Positions 32,912 through 42,922 of a stretch of DNA of 64,000 nt are shown in pieces; within the stretch, counting starts at the first letter, position 1, and each line of letters starts with the position of its first letter. The stretch covers positions 39,431 through 103,430 of the forward strand of contig JAKFUG010000018.1 in assembly GCA_021732785.1 (NCBI GenBank), read 5' to 3'. The position numbers and the translations under genes were made by a program. The notes beneath the pieces are model-generated. The model did no database searches. It had not been told where the DNA came from and saw nothing but the letters and a program-made list of their open reading frames with translations. The stretch comes from Planctomycetaceae bacterium. Lineage in GTDB: Bacteria; Planctomycetota; Planctomycetia; Planctomycetales; Planctomycetaceae.

Positions 32912-35155
32912 TTAGGCCACGCACGCATCCGCATGCGGGATGAAGTCGAGATTTCCGGTGACGATGTCGTAAATCGCACCGATGATCGCGACTCGTCCAT
33001 CCCGGTGCAGGTTGCTGAGCATCTGGCTTTGCCCCAGCACCATTTCTGCGACGCGGGAGACATTGGCGCGAGCCACGGCAGTCACGAAGGCTTCCTTCTC
33101 AGTGGCCGACAATTGTCCGAAATCCTGGCAACCGAGCGGTGCAATCGATTGTTGAATCACATTCACAATCGGCTCAAGATGTTGACAGCCGGTGGCCTGA
33201 ACCGCGGATTTCGCTGAGCAGCCCAGTTCGATCGCCGCGGTCACCGCCCCGCATCGCGTGTGTCCCATGACGAGAATCAACTTCGCGCCGGCGACGGCGC
33301 AGGCATATTCCATGCTGCCCACAACCTCGCGACTGATGATGTTTCCCGCGATGCGGATACTGAAGATGTCCCCTACTCCCAGGTCGAGAATCAGTTCGGT
33401 CGGCGCTCGCGAGTCGATGCAACTCAGGACGACGGCCAATGGATGCTGACCGGCGGACGTGGCACGGATCTGACGTCCGAAGTCGCGTGTGAGGCGCTGG
33501 CCCGTACGAAACCGTTCGTGGCCGTCTTTGAGGATCTGGAGGACCTGCCGGGGCGTGAGCTGGCTTTGGAGTTCACGCGTGGAGTAGTCCACGTATTGCG
33601 TTCGATCCTGGAGCTGATATTTGCTGCGGAACCCCAGTAAGCTCACCTTGAGACCGCGTGCCGGTGCCGTCTTTTCATTGAAATCGTGGAGCAGGTCCAA
33701 CACGTCCGGATCGATGTAGTCGGTGTTCTGCGCGTCAAGCAACACTTGTCCCCCGCGAGGCACCGCATCCAAGACTTTCAAGAGCGCCGCTCGATTCAAA
33801 AAGCTGACTTGATTCGCGAGTTCGATGTGCAATACGTCGCCTCCCAGGTGCTTCTCCACGAATCGGCGGATCGGCCGGCGAAAGTTACTGTTCAGAATGA
33901 AGCTCGTGCTCACTGCGAGCCCGATCAGGATTCCAATCAACAGGTCGGTCAGGACGATGGCCGCCACGGTGAGCGCGAACGGCACGAACTGGTACCGGCC
34001 CTCCATCCACATCTGTCGGACCAGCGCGGGGCTAGCGAGCTTCACGCCGGTGACGAGCAGAATTGCCGCCAGGCAAGACAACGGGATCATATTCAGCCAC
34101 AGCGGAAGGAGCATGACGCTGACGGCCAGCAGAACACCATGCACGATCGCCGCCAGTTTCGTCTGTCCGCCGGCATTGATGTTGACCGAACTGCGGACGA
34201 TAACCGACGTGATCGGGATGCCGCCAATCAAACCAGACATCACATTTCCAAGACCCTGGGCGACGAGTTCGCGGCTGGGGGGAGACACGCGCTGCTGTGG
34301 GTCGATCTTGTCAATCGCTTCCAGGTTCAGCAGCGTCTCCAGTGAAGCCACTGCGGCGATGGTCAGGCCGGCAGTATAAACAGCCGGATTGGACCACTGC
34401 GAGAAATCGGGCCACTGCATCAATGCCAAAAATCCAGCCACGTCGGCCGCAATCGGCACCTGCACGAAGTTCTTGGGCTCGACTTCCCATCCCCCGCCGA
34501 TTCGCCGGAAGACCAAACTGCTCGCCACTCCGAACAGCACCACGACCAACGGGGCGGGAATCACCGATTTCTTCAGCGGCTTGATGCAGGCCCAGCAGAC
34601 CAGTAGAGCGATCGACCCGAGACCGATGACGGTCGCGCCGGGATGGATATGCCCCAACATGTGTCCGAGTTCGCTGAACGTATTCGCGTGATCGGGTTGT
34701 TGAAAGGCCATGTCTCCTTCCGGATCCGCATCGTGGCCCAGCAGATGGGGAATCTGCTTCAGGATCAGGAGCACGCCGATCGCCGTCAGCAGTCCCTTAA
34801 TAACGCTCGTGGGGATGAAATCCGCAATAAATCCAGCCCGCGCGATGCCCAAAAGAATTTGAATCACGCCAGCAATGATGACGGCCATCAGAAAAGTCGG
34901 GAATCCGAGCGAGGCGATCAGGGCCGCCACGATCGCGACCGACGAGGCTGACGGTCCGCTCACACTCGTATGCGACTGGCTGACCATTCCCACCAGAATG
35001 CCGCCGACGATGCCGGCCAATACTCCCGACAGCAAGGGGGCTCCCGACGCCAACGCAACTCCCAGACACAAGGGGAGCGCCACAAAAAAAACCACCAGGC
35101 TGGCATTGAGATCCCGTGAAATCGTCGACGGTATCGACGAGTTGGTTGATATCAT
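32912..35155 (-). CDS. SulP-family anion transporter fused to beta-carbonic anhydrase
   Basis: This 747-residue protein starts at ATG 35155 with GAGGAA before it. Residues 1-410 are a SulP transporter: SASLVVFFVALPLCLGVALA, SGPSASSVAIVAALIAS, and the conserved GGIPITSVIVRSSVN region. A short STAS-like domain follows (VLHIELANQVSFLNRAAL, DAQNTDYIDPDVLDLL). From about 545 on is a beta-carbonic anhydrase with zinc ligands in VVLSCIDSRAP and MGHTRCGAV. Such fusions couple bicarbonate or anion transport to CO2/HCO3 interconversion. It lies between two metal-efflux units. A decayed copy of its 3' end is at 23761-24030. Confidence 0.92.
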   Translation of the reverse strand: MISTNSSIPSTISRDLNASLVVFFVALPLCLGVALASGAPLLSGVLAGIVGGILVGMVSQSHTSVSGPSASSVAIVAALIASLGFPTFLMAVIIAGVIQILLGIARAGFIADFIPTSVIKGLLTAIGVLLILKQIPHLLGHDADPEGDMAFQQPDHANTFSELGHMLGHIHPGATVIGLGSIALLVCWACIKPLKKSVIPAPLVVVLFGVASSLVFRRIGGGWEVEPKNFVQVPIAADVAGFLALMQWPDFSQWSNPAVYTAGLTIAAVASLETLLNLEAIDKIDPQQRVSPPSRELVAQGLGNVMSGLIGGIPITSVIVRSSVNINAGGQTKLAAIVHGVLLAVSVMLLPLWLNMIPLSCLAAILLVTGVKLASPALVRQMWMEGRYQFVPFALTVAAIVLTDLLIGILIGLAVSTSFILNSNFRRPIRRFVEKHLGGDVLHIELANQVSFLNRAALLKVLDAVPRGGQVLLDAQNTDYIDPDVLDLLHDFNEKTAPARGLKVSLLGFRSKYQLQDRTQYVDYSTRELQSQLTPRQVLQILKDGHERFRTGQRLTRDFGRQIRATSAGQHPLAVVLSCIDSRAPTELILDLGVGDIFSIRIAGNIISREVVGSMEYACAVAGAKLILVMGHTRCGAVTAAIELGCSAKSAVQATGCQHLEPIVNVIQQSIAPLGCQDFGQLSATEKEAFVTAVARANVSRVAEMVLGQSQMLSNLHRDGRVAIIGAIYDIVTGNLDFIPHADACVA

Positions 35156-35363
35156 GTGTTTTTCATTCCTCAGATCCCCCTTGGAACCCTGTCAACCTCG
35201 CAGTGAGACATCGTCATCTCGCGGCAGCCTCGGCTGAGTGGCAACGAGGCCGCTGAATCGCCACGCGGTTTCGGCCGAGGGCCGACTGCGAAACTTTCGC
35301 CTGCGCGCAGGCTATTCGCCGGCTTTCCACTGCATTCTCGATCAGCAATCAACGATCGCTTCG

Positions 35364-35567
35364 TCAATCCTTTCGCTGAGCGCGTCGTCCTGGTCGCAAT
35401 GGAATGCCGAATTCACGGGCGATTGTTGATAGCGTGGGGAGTGAGATGGGGGTCTCAATGATCCGCAATGTCCCGCGAATTCCGTCTTGCAGGATCAATT
35501 CGGCAAGGTGCTGGCGATCGGTCGCGGAATATGTCGGGGGGCGGCCTCGGCGACGTTTTTCGTCCAT
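35364..35567 (-). CDS. Small basic DNA-binding-like protein
   Basis: This 67-residue protein starts at ATG 35567 after AAGGGA. It begins MDEKRRRGRPPTYS, where RGRPP resembles an AT-hook, and continues with two short helices (RQHLAELILQDG, PTLSTIAREFG) ending in GRRAQRK. It looks like a compact helix-turn-helix protein. It lies 9 bases downstream of the RND pump gene on the same strand, so it is probably the last gene of that unit. Its role is unknown, possibly regulatory. Confidence 0.6.
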   Translation of the reverse strand: MDEKRRRGRPPTYSATDRQHLAELILQDGIRGTLRIIETPISLPTLSTIAREFGIPLRPGRRAQRKD

Positions 35568-35576
35568 CGCAATCCC

Positions 35577-38500
35577 TTAAACGTGAGATTTAGCCGGTGC
35601 GAGACTCGCCTCCGCTTCAATTTCCTCTCGGCTGGTCAGACGGCTGGCGTCCTGTCCGCTGAATTGGAAGAACAAACCGGGGTGGACGACATACTCGCAG
35701 ATGGTGCAGGTGATGAGGCCGCCAAGAATGACAGTGGCCACCGGGTAGAGAATTTCTTTACCGGGTTGATGGCCGCCGATGACGAGCGGCACGAGGCCGA
35801 TTCCCGCGGTGAGGGCGGTCATTAAGACGGGAGCGAGACGTTCCAAACTGCCACGGAGCACCATTTCGGCGGTGAAGCCTTCGCCTTCTTCGCGCATCAG
35901 GTGCATGTAGTGAGAGACGAGCAGAATGCCATTCCGTGCGGCAATACCGCCGAGCGAAATGAAGCCGACCAAGCTGGCGATGGTGAGCGTCTGATCGGTC
36001 AACCAGAGGGCGATCGCGCCACCGACGAAGGCCGTGGGGAGTGCGAACATGATTTGCAACACGATGCGGGCCGAGGGGAACAGCGTGTAGAGCACCAGAA
36101 ACATGCCGCCCACCGATACGAAACTGAGCAGTGTGATCATGCGTGTGGCTTCCTGCTGGGCCTCGAATTGCCCGCCGTATTGCACGAAATAGCCTTCCGG
36201 CAACGTCACTTTGGCCTCAATGGCCTGCTTGATATCGGCCACGACGCCGCCGAGATCGCGATCGGTCGTGTTGCAGCGAATCGTGATGCGACGACGAACA
36301 TTTTCGCGGTTGATCGTGTTCGGGCCACCCGCTTCATAAATCCGCGCCACGGTGGAGAGGGGAATCCGTCCCCCCTGCGGCAGGTTGATCGACAATCGCT
36401 GAATCTGTTCGAAGTCGGTGCGGTACTCGTCCTCCAGCCGGACCATGAGATCGAAGGTCCGCTGCCCCTCCAACACCGTCGACACCACGCGGCCGTTAAG
36501 GGCCGTCTCGATGAATTCGTTGACGAATCCCGCCGTCAATCCATACGCGGCCAGTTGCTCGCGGTTCAGATCGATGCGCAGTTGGGGAATCAATTGCTGC
36601 GGCTCGACGACCGGCGGAGCAAGGCCTTCGACTCCGGCTATCGCCGATTTGATGTCCTGGGCCTTGCGACGCAGCACATCGAGATCATCGCCATAGAGCT
36701 TGATGGCAATCTGCGCCGAGACGCCGGACAGCATGTGACTAATCAGGTGCGCCAGGGGCTGTTCGGCTTCATACTCGATGCCCGGAATCTCCTCCAGTTC
36801 TTGGCGGAGGGTGGCCAAGGCATCCACACGCGAAACACCGCTCAGCGGGTTGAATGTGACGATGTACTCCGTGATGTTCACGCCCTCGGCATGTTCGTCG
36901 AGTTCCGCACGCCCGCTGCGTCGAACCCAATGCAGCACGAGGCCATTCGGATGCTCCTTGTCGACCATGTGACGACGAAAGGCGTTGTCGACCATCTGGC
37001 TGGCACGGTTTGAGGTTTCCAACGACGAGCCCGGCGGCAAGACCACGTTGACCTGCGCGGCCCCTTCATCGAAACTCGGCAAGAAGTCGGTTCCGAGTTG
37101 CGTGACCAGAATGCCGCTCCCCACCATCGCCGTTCCCACCACCAGCAGAATCGCCGTCAATCCCCACGGGTGCATGCTGGTGCGCACGATGGGGGTGGCG
37201 AGTGCTTTCAAGAACCGTAACAGCGGGCTGTCTTTGGTTCCGTGAGATTGAGAGGATTTGCTCGACAGCAGCAAGCTCCCCAACACCGGCGTCACGGTGA
37301 GCGAGATCAGCAAGGAGGCCAGAATCGACACGATGTAGGCCACACCCAGTGGGGCAAACAACCGGCCCGGCACACCGGACAACGCGAACAAGGGGACGAA
37401 CACGAGGATGACCAGCATCGTGCCATAGACGATGGCGCTGCGGACCTCGATGCTCGCTTCGTAGATCACGGTCAGATCGGGCCGCGGTTTGGGCAAGGCC
37501 GCGTTTTGACCCAGCCGCCGGAAGACGTTTTCGATATCCACAATCGCATCGTCGACCAGTTCGCCCATTGCCACGGCTAGTCCTCCCAACGTCATGACGT
37601 TGATCGACATGCCGGTCCAATAGAAGAACAGTCCCGTCAACACGATGGACAGCGGAATGGCCGTCAGGGTGATGAAGGTCGTCCGAAAGTTGAGCAGGAA
37701 CATAAACAGAATGATCAGCACGAGAATCGCACCATCACGCAGCGCTTCCAGGACGTTCTCGATGCCCCGGTCGATGAACTCGCGCTGCTGGTAGATTTCG
37801 GTTTCAATGACGATATCCGGGGGAAGCGCCTTCCTGACCTCTTCGACCGCCGCGATCACGGCGTCCGTGAGATGCCTCGTATCCCCTTGCGGCTGTTTCG
37901 CGATCGTTAAGACGACCGCAGGATGGCCGTTGACGGAGCTGTCGCCGCGTTTGATCTGTGCAGCTTCTCGAATCTTGGCCACGTCGCGGAGCAGCACGGC
38001 ACGACCCGCTGTCGGCTTCACCACCGACTCTTCCAGATCGGCCACCGACTGAATGCGTCCGACGCCGCGGACCAGAAATTCCAGCGAGCCCTGCTCGACG
38101 TACCCGCCCGTGGCATTGACATTGCTTTCGCGAAGCGCGGATTCCACCTCTTGCAAAGTCACTCCGAACGCGGTCAGTTGTTCGGGGTTCACCAGCACCT
38201 GGAATTGCTTTCGCCCACCCCCCATCGTGATGACTTGCGCCACGCCGGGAATTGTCAGCAACCGCGGTCGAACGACCCAATCGCCGAGCGTGCGGACTTC
38301 CAGCGGCGGCGTCTTGCCCCCTTCGCTGTACATGCCGATCATCATGATCTGGCCCATGATGGAACTGATCGGCGCAAGCTCCGGCTTGACTCCTTCTGGC
38401 ATCCGGCTCGCCACGGTCGCCAGCCGTTCATTCACCGTTTGCCGCGCGACGTAGATGTCCGTATTCCAGCCGAATTCGACATAGATCACCGACAGGCCGA

Positions 38501-38759
38501 TCCCGGACGAACTGCGAACCGCTTCCACTCCGGTCGCACCGTTAAAGGCCGTTTCCAGCGGAAACGTGACGAGCGTTTCGACTTCTTCCGGCGAGAGACC
38601 GGGACACTCGGTCATCACGGTCACGCGAGGCCGCGTGAGATTGGGGAAGATATCGATCGGTAGCCCGATCATCGTCCGCGTGCCGAGCACCATCGCTACT
38701 ATGGCGAGGGACACGACCAACAGACGGTGATGCAGCGAAAAACGAATGAGCCAGTTCAT
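35577..38759 (-). CDS. RND heavy-metal efflux pump (CzcA/CusA family), second
   Basis: This 1060-residue pump begins at ATG 38759 (MNWLIRFSLHHRLL); the frame extends upstream to 38831 into the neighbouring ATPase gene and that part is rejected. It has GLPIDIFPNLTRPRV, CPGLSPEEVETLVTFPLE, and the TM4 pattern GELVDDAIVDIENVFRRL. The second porter domain has QPLAHLISHMLSGV, and the last TM bundle ends EYVVHPGLFFQFSG. It is of normal family length, without the insertion seen in the pump at 26508. With the CzcB-like and CzcC-like genes further upstream it forms a full tripartite system. Confidence 0.93.
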   Translation of the reverse strand: MNWLIRFSLHHRLLVVSLAIVAMVLGTRTMIGLPIDIFPNLTRPRVTVMTECPGLSPEEVETLVTFPLETAFNGATGVEAVRSSSGIGLSVIYVEFGWNTDIYVARQTVNERLATVASRMPEGVKPELAPISSIMGQIMMIGMYSEGGKTPPLEVRTLGDWVVRPRLLTIPGVAQVITMGGGRKQFQVLVNPEQLTAFGVTLQEVESALRESNVNATGGYVEQGSLEFLVRGVGRIQSVADLEESVVKPTAGRAVLLRDVAKIREAAQIKRGDSSVNGHPAVVLTIAKQPQGDTRHLTDAVIAAVEEVRKALPPDIVIETEIYQQREFIDRGIENVLEALRDGAILVLIILFMFLLNFRTTFITLTAIPLSIVLTGLFFYWTGMSINVMTLGGLAVAMGELVDDAIVDIENVFRRLGQNAALPKPRPDLTVIYEASIEVRSAIVYGTMLVILVFVPLFALSGVPGRLFAPLGVAYIVSILASLLISLTVTPVLGSLLLSSKSSQSHGTKDSPLLRFLKALATPIVRTSMHPWGLTAILLVVGTAMVGSGILVTQLGTDFLPSFDEGAAQVNVVLPPGSSLETSNRASQMVDNAFRRHMVDKEHPNGLVLHWVRRSGRAELDEHAEGVNITEYIVTFNPLSGVSRVDALATLRQELEEIPGIEYEAEQPLAHLISHMLSGVSAQIAIKLYGDDLDVLRRKAQDIKSAIAGVEGLAPPVVEPQQLIPQLRIDLNREQLAAYGLTAGFVNEFIETALNGRVVSTVLEGQRTFDLMVRLEDEYRTDFEQIQRLSINLPQGGRIPLSTVARIYEAGGPNTINRENVRRRITIRCNTTDRDLGGVVADIKQAIEAKVTLPEGYFVQYGGQFEAQQEATRMITLLSFVSVGGMFLVLYTLFPSARIVLQIMFALPTAFVGGAIALWLTDQTLTIASLVGFISLGGIAARNGILLVSHYMHLMREEGEGFTAEMVLRGSLERLAPVLMTALTAGIGLVPLVIGGHQPGKEILYPVATVILGGLITCTICEYVVHPGLFFQFSGQDASRLTSREEIEAEASLAPAKSHV

Positions 38760-38781
38760 GAGAGCGCCAATCCTTTTGCCA

Positions 38782-40965
38782 TCAGCTCGGGGTCGTGAGT
38801 GTCGTTGAAATGCGCAACAGCCGCAGACCATTCATGACGACCAGCAACGACGCCCCGGCATCGGCCGCGATCGCCCCCCACATCGAAGACCAACCCCAAA
38901 ACGTGAGGGCGGCAAACAAGACCTTGATCCCCAGTGAGAAGATAATGTTCTGACGAATCACGGACAGCGTGTGGCGCGCGTGCTGGAACAACCACGGCAA
39001 TCGTGTGAGATCATCCGACATCAACGCCACGTCGGCCGTTTCGATTGCGGCGTCGCTGCCGATGGCTCCCATCGCAATTCCCAACGACGCGCGGGCCAGT
39101 GCCGGCGCATCATTGACGCCATCGCCAATCATCGCGACTGTTCCGTGACGGGCGAGGAGTCGCTCGATGGCCGCCACTTTGTTTTCGGGGAGCAATTCGG
39201 CCTCAATTTCGTCGATCCCCACTTCCCGGCCGATCGACTGCGCCGTGCCGCGATTGTCTCCCGTCAACATGACGATGGAGGCGACACCGACGTTTCGCAG
39301 CGATTGAAGGACTTCACGTGTGCCGGGACGCACGGTGTCCGCGAGCGCAATCAGGCCGCAGACGTGTTGTTCGTTGCCGACGACGATGACCGTCTTACCC
39401 GCGTTGGTTAAGGATTCCAGTTGTGTGTGGATTTCCGGCGTTTCTTGTCCGCGTTCTTCCAACCAACGATGCGAGCCGAGCCAGAACAACCGGCCATCCC
39501 AGCGTCCCTCGGCTCCTTTGCCGGGGACGGATCGCGCATCGCTGGCCGGCTCGAATGTGAGGCCGCGCTGGCGAACGTATTCCACGATCGCAATCGCCAG
39601 CGGATGCAGGCTACCGGCTTCCAGCGCCGCGGCGCGTTGGAGTAATTCCGCTTCGGAGTGTCCATTCAAGGGGACGATCTGAACCACCTGCGGACGCCCG
39701 ACCGTTAATGTTCCCGTTTTATCGAGCGCTAACGCCTGGATGTACGCGGCTTGCTCCAAGTGCGCGCCCCCCTTCACCAACACACCTTGTCGCGCGGCGG
39801 CCGCTAATGCCGCCACGATGGTGACCGGCGTGGAAATTACCAACGCGCACGGACAGGCAATGACCAGCAGGACGAGCGCGCGATAGGCCCACGGTGCCAT
39901 CGGTTGACTGAGCACCAGCGGTGGTAAAACCGCGAGGAGAATTGCCGCCGCGAACATCACCGGGGTGTAGATCCGGGCAAACTGCTCCACCCATTGTTCG
40001 GAAGGAGCCCGCTGCGTTTGTGCCTCGGTCACGAGATGGATGATGCGGGCCAGCGTGGAGGAGTCGGCCGTTTTCGTCGACCGGACCGTCAACTGGCCAT
40101 CGCCATTGATTGTGGCCGCATACACGCCGTCGCCGGGCTGCTTGGGAACGGGAACACTTTCGCCGGTGATGGGGGCTTGATTCACGTCGCTGCGGCCCGT
40201 GGTGACTTCACCATCCAGTGGAAACTTCTCGCCGGGCTTCACGACGAACAGCGTACCGACAGAGATTTCTGCTGCGGGTCGCGATTGTTCGCTGCCGGTC
40301 TCGTCGACCGTGCGGACAACGGCGGGCGTCAACTCCAGCAAGGCCGCCACCGCGCGCCGGGCGCGACTGACGCTCCAGCTTTCGAGGGCCAGGGAAACGG
40401 CGAACAGGAAGGTGACGGTGGCCGCTTCCAGCCAATCGTCCAGCAATACAGCACCGACAACGGCAACCGTCATCAAGAGATTCATATCCGGCCGCAAGCG
40501 AAGTAGAGCGGCCCACGCTCGTGGTGCAATCGGCCATCCACCGATCGCAATCGAAGCCAGACAGAGTGCTCGAAACACCCACAATTCAATGGATGACGCG
40601 GTGTCCAAACCGCTGCGGTAGGACCACAATTGCAGCGCCCAGGCACCCAGCCATAGCAGTCCGCAAAGAGCCGTGCTGGCCGTTCGCGTGGCCAGCCAAA
40701 AGGGCGGCGGTGAGCCAGACGGCAGCGAGGCATTGCGCCACGGTTCCGCCCGCAGACCAGTGCGGGCAATGATCGCAACGAGAGCCTCGGCCGTCATGCT
40801 GGGAGGCACGGCGTGAATCGTCAATTTGCGGTTGAGAAAATCGAAGGCCAAAACGTCCGCGCCAACGACGGGCGACAACTCCCGGCGTAGCAGGTCCGCC
40901 TCTTCGGCGCAGTCCATGCCGTCGACGCGGAACGCATAAGTGACTGGTTTCGGCTCAGTGGACAC
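38782..40965 (-). CDS. Zn/Cd/Pb-type P1B ATPase
   Basis: This 727-residue protein has GTG start 40965. The N-terminal HMA-like domain has VDGMDCAEEADLL, with one Cys followed by Glu instead of CxxC. The membrane motif IACPCALVISTP (CPC) and phosphorylation site DKTGTLTV are present, with TGES (PITGESVPV), GSLHPLA and GDGVNDAPAL. The last TM has DAGASLLVVMNGLRLL, where the Asp is typical of the Zn2+/Cd2+/Pb2+ exporting group. It pumps metal from cytoplasm to periplasm, where the RND system can take over. It lies 22 bases from the pump gene. Confidence 0.92.
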   Translation of the reverse strand: MSTEPKPVTYAFRVDGMDCAEEADLLRRELSPVVGADVLAFDFLNRKLTIHAVPPSMTAEALVAIIARTGLRAEPWRNASLPSGSPPPFWLATRTASTALCGLLWLGAWALQLWSYRSGLDTASSIELWVFRALCLASIAIGGWPIAPRAWAALLRLRPDMNLLMTVAVVGAVLLDDWLEAATVTFLFAVSLALESWSVSRARRAVAALLELTPAVVRTVDETGSEQSRPAAEISVGTLFVVKPGEKFPLDGEVTTGRSDVNQAPITGESVPVPKQPGDGVYAATINGDGQLTVRSTKTADSSTLARIIHLVTEAQTQRAPSEQWVEQFARIYTPVMFAAAILLAVLPPLVLSQPMAPWAYRALVLLVIACPCALVISTPVTIVAALAAAARQGVLVKGGAHLEQAAYIQALALDKTGTLTVGRPQVVQIVPLNGHSEAELLQRAAALEAGSLHPLAIAIVEYVRQRGLTFEPASDARSVPGKGAEGRWDGRLFWLGSHRWLEERGQETPEIHTQLESLTNAGKTVIVVGNEQHVCGLIALADTVRPGTREVLQSLRNVGVASIVMLTGDNRGTAQSIGREVGIDEIEAELLPENKVAAIERLLARHGTVAMIGDGVNDAPALARASLGIAMGAIGSDAAIETADVALMSDDLTRLPWLFQHARHTLSVIRQNIIFSLGIKVLFAALTFWGWSSMWGAIAADAGASLLVVMNGLRLLRISTTLTTPS

Positions 40966-40986
40966 AATTCCGACTTTCTTCCAAAC

Positions 40987-41361
40987 CTAACGGGCTACCA
41001 TGATTGAAGAAGCCGCCACACGTGGGCCGTACATCATCAGCAACACGCCCAATAGCGCAATTGTGCCGCCCACCACATCCCAGAAATCGGGTCGGTTGCC
41101 GTCACACCACCATCCCCAGAGCAGTGAGAGGACGATGAAAAAACCGCCGTACACGGCATAGATTCGTCCGAAATGGCTGGCTTGAAGGGTGGGGATCACA
41201 CCATACAGCAGTAGCAAGACGCTCCCCAGCAGCGTCCACGTCCAAGGTTTGTTTTCGCGGAACGATTGCCAGACCAGCCAGCCCCCACCGATCTCAAGAA
41301 TGCCTGCGACCAGGAAGAGCACCAGACTCCAAACGATTTGCACGGTCCCACTCCCGAACAT
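40987..41361 (-). CDS. ynfA: YnfA family (UPF0060) membrane protein
   Basis: This 124-residue protein has four predicted membrane helices: VQIVWSLVLFLVAGILEIGGGW, TWTLLGSVLLLLYGVIPTL (start of second), IYAVYGGFFIVLSLLWGWW and VVGGTIALLGVLLMMYG regions. The GGGWLVWQ, QASHFGRIYAVYGG and WWCDGNRPDFWDVVG motifs are typical of YnfA. The family is related to small multidrug resistance proteins. Its start is 3 bases after the stop of the adaptor gene, so they are in one transcript. Confidence 0.9.
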   Translation of the reverse strand: MFGSGTVQIVWSLVLFLVAGILEIGGGWLVWQSFRENKPWTWTLLGSVLLLLYGVIPTLQASHFGRIYAVYGGFFIVLSLLWGWWCDGNRPDFWDVVGGTIALLGVLLMMYGPRVAASSIMVAR

Positions 41362-41364
41362 CAG

Positions 41365-42828
41365 TTAGTGATTGTGGCCCGCGTGCATATCGACGCCGGA
41401 GCCTTGCTGCTTTTTCAGCGCGAGGCTGATCTGATACGCCTGGTTCATGGCGATCTCGTCACCGGGGAAGACGCTGCCGTCGTTGCGGAGAACCACGAGC
41501 CGTGGGTCGCGATGCTCGACGATGACCGGAACGCGCTCCATCAGCTTCCCATTGACGCGGAAAACATAGGCGTCCGGTCCTTCACTCACCACGGCCTCCG
41601 CGGGCACGACGACTTGTTCGGTGAGCTTCTGCACCGGAAGCAGCAGTCGCACTTTCTGACCCGGCTTGAATCGCCAGGAACGATAGATCACGCCGTTATC
41701 GGCTTTGGCATCACGAACGACTTCATTCTTAATCGGGGCGAAAAACCGCAACGTCCGCGTGGCGGCATCGAGTGAATTCTCGACATAACGAATGAGCAGC
41801 CCTTCCCGCAGTTCTGGCGTTTCTGCCTCTCCCTCGAAGAGCGCCGTCAGGGGACGCTGCTCCTGAACGGCGAGAGCGATCTGTCGACTATCCCGCTCGA
41901 AGGCATGGCCTTCCAGATACAGTTCGGTGTGCAGTCCGAGGTCACACAACTCATCGCCCGGTTGCACGAGTTTGCCGGGAAAAATGTCGATGTTCTCGAC
42001 GGTGTAGATGGTCTCCGCGCTCACAGATTCCAATCGTTCGGGAGCACGACGCAATCCCGTCGGCACAATCGACGGATGATTGTGGCCTTCCTCTTTGGGT
42101 GGTGCCTTTGGGGGACCGCCGGGCACGTGTATCGTGAACTCGCGAAGCAAGGTCTTGTGCTCCACCATCTCGGTGATCTGGTAGGGAGACAGTCCGCGGA
42201 CCAGCAGTTCCTGGATTTGCACCAGTTTTTGCGAATCGAGCCGCTTGCGTTCGTATTCCTTCTCCAGCTTGTTGCGCGCGGGAATTGAACCGCTTTCCAC
42301 CAGGGGCGTGAGCCGCTTGAGTTCGATGTCGACCAACTCAATATCTTGCAGCAACTTGAGCAACTCGGCTTGAGCATTGGTCAACAATTCGCCGGTCGGC
42401 TGAATATCGAGCAACGGGTCACCTGGTTTGACGGCCTGGCCGGGAAAGGCATGCACCTTAGTCACCACTCCGGCCAGCGAGGTCGTGATCCGCCGTTCGC
42501 TGTGACCGGGTTGTTCGACCACCACGCCGGGGATCACGAGGTTCTTGGTGTAATCGGACAGCTCCACCGGGCCAACTTTCAGCCCGAGATTCGCCCGCGC
42601 CTGTTCCGACAAAGCGACACTGTTTTGATCACTCTCCGCGCCATGCCCGCCCTCGGCACCGTGATCGTGACCGGCGTGGTCATCCTCCCCGGCCGCGGCT
42701 TTGGGAGCGGCTTGTGTCGCCGCCAGCAAGGGAAGCCAGCGGTCGCGTATCGCGATGGTCGCGCCGACGGTCAGTCCCGCGACGAGGGCGAACGCTCCCA
42801 CGGTGAGGAGTGGTTTGGACAGAGGCAT
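41365..42828 (-). CDS. RND efflux periplasmic adaptor (CzcB-like), His-rich
   Basis: This 487-residue protein is taken from ATG 42828 (MPLSKPLLTVGAFALVAGLT); the open frame runs further upstream but without coding character. A signal/anchor is followed by GEDDHAGHDHGAEGGHGAE, a metal-binding stretch as in CzcB proteins. Adaptor elements are GVVTKVHAFPGQAVKPGD, a hairpin (about 145-220), PGKLVQPGDELCDLGLHTELYLEG and FRFKPGQKVRLLLPV-like barrel sequence (seen as WRFKPGQKVRLLLPVQ). The C-terminus DMHAGHNH is another His site. It is the partner of the RND pump at 35577. Confidence 0.9.
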   Translation of the reverse strand: MPLSKPLLTVGAFALVAGLTVGATIAIRDRWLPLLAATQAAPKAAAGEDDHAGHDHGAEGGHGAESDQNSVALSEQARANLGLKVGPVELSDYTKNLVIPGVVVEQPGHSERRITTSLAGVVTKVHAFPGQAVKPGDPLLDIQPTGELLTNAQAELLKLLQDIELVDIELKRLTPLVESGSIPARNKLEKEYERKRLDSQKLVQIQELLVRGLSPYQITEMVEHKTLLREFTIHVPGGPPKAPPKEEGHNHPSIVPTGLRRAPERLESVSAETIYTVENIDIFPGKLVQPGDELCDLGLHTELYLEGHAFERDSRQIALAVQEQRPLTALFEGEAETPELREGLLIRYVENSLDAATRTLRFFAPIKNEVVRDAKADNGVIYRSWRFKPGQKVRLLLPVQKLTEQVVVPAEAVVSEGPDAYVFRVNGKLMERVPVIVEHRDPRLVVLRNDGSVFPGDEIAMNQAYQISLALKKQQGSGVDMHAGHNH

Positions 42829-42922
42829 GATCGGGGTTCTTTGACGAGTGTCTGTTGTGCGGATTGCTGCCCACATCGCCGCGAGCAGGCCTCCGCCGAA
42901 ATCAGAATTTCCATCCATCCGA

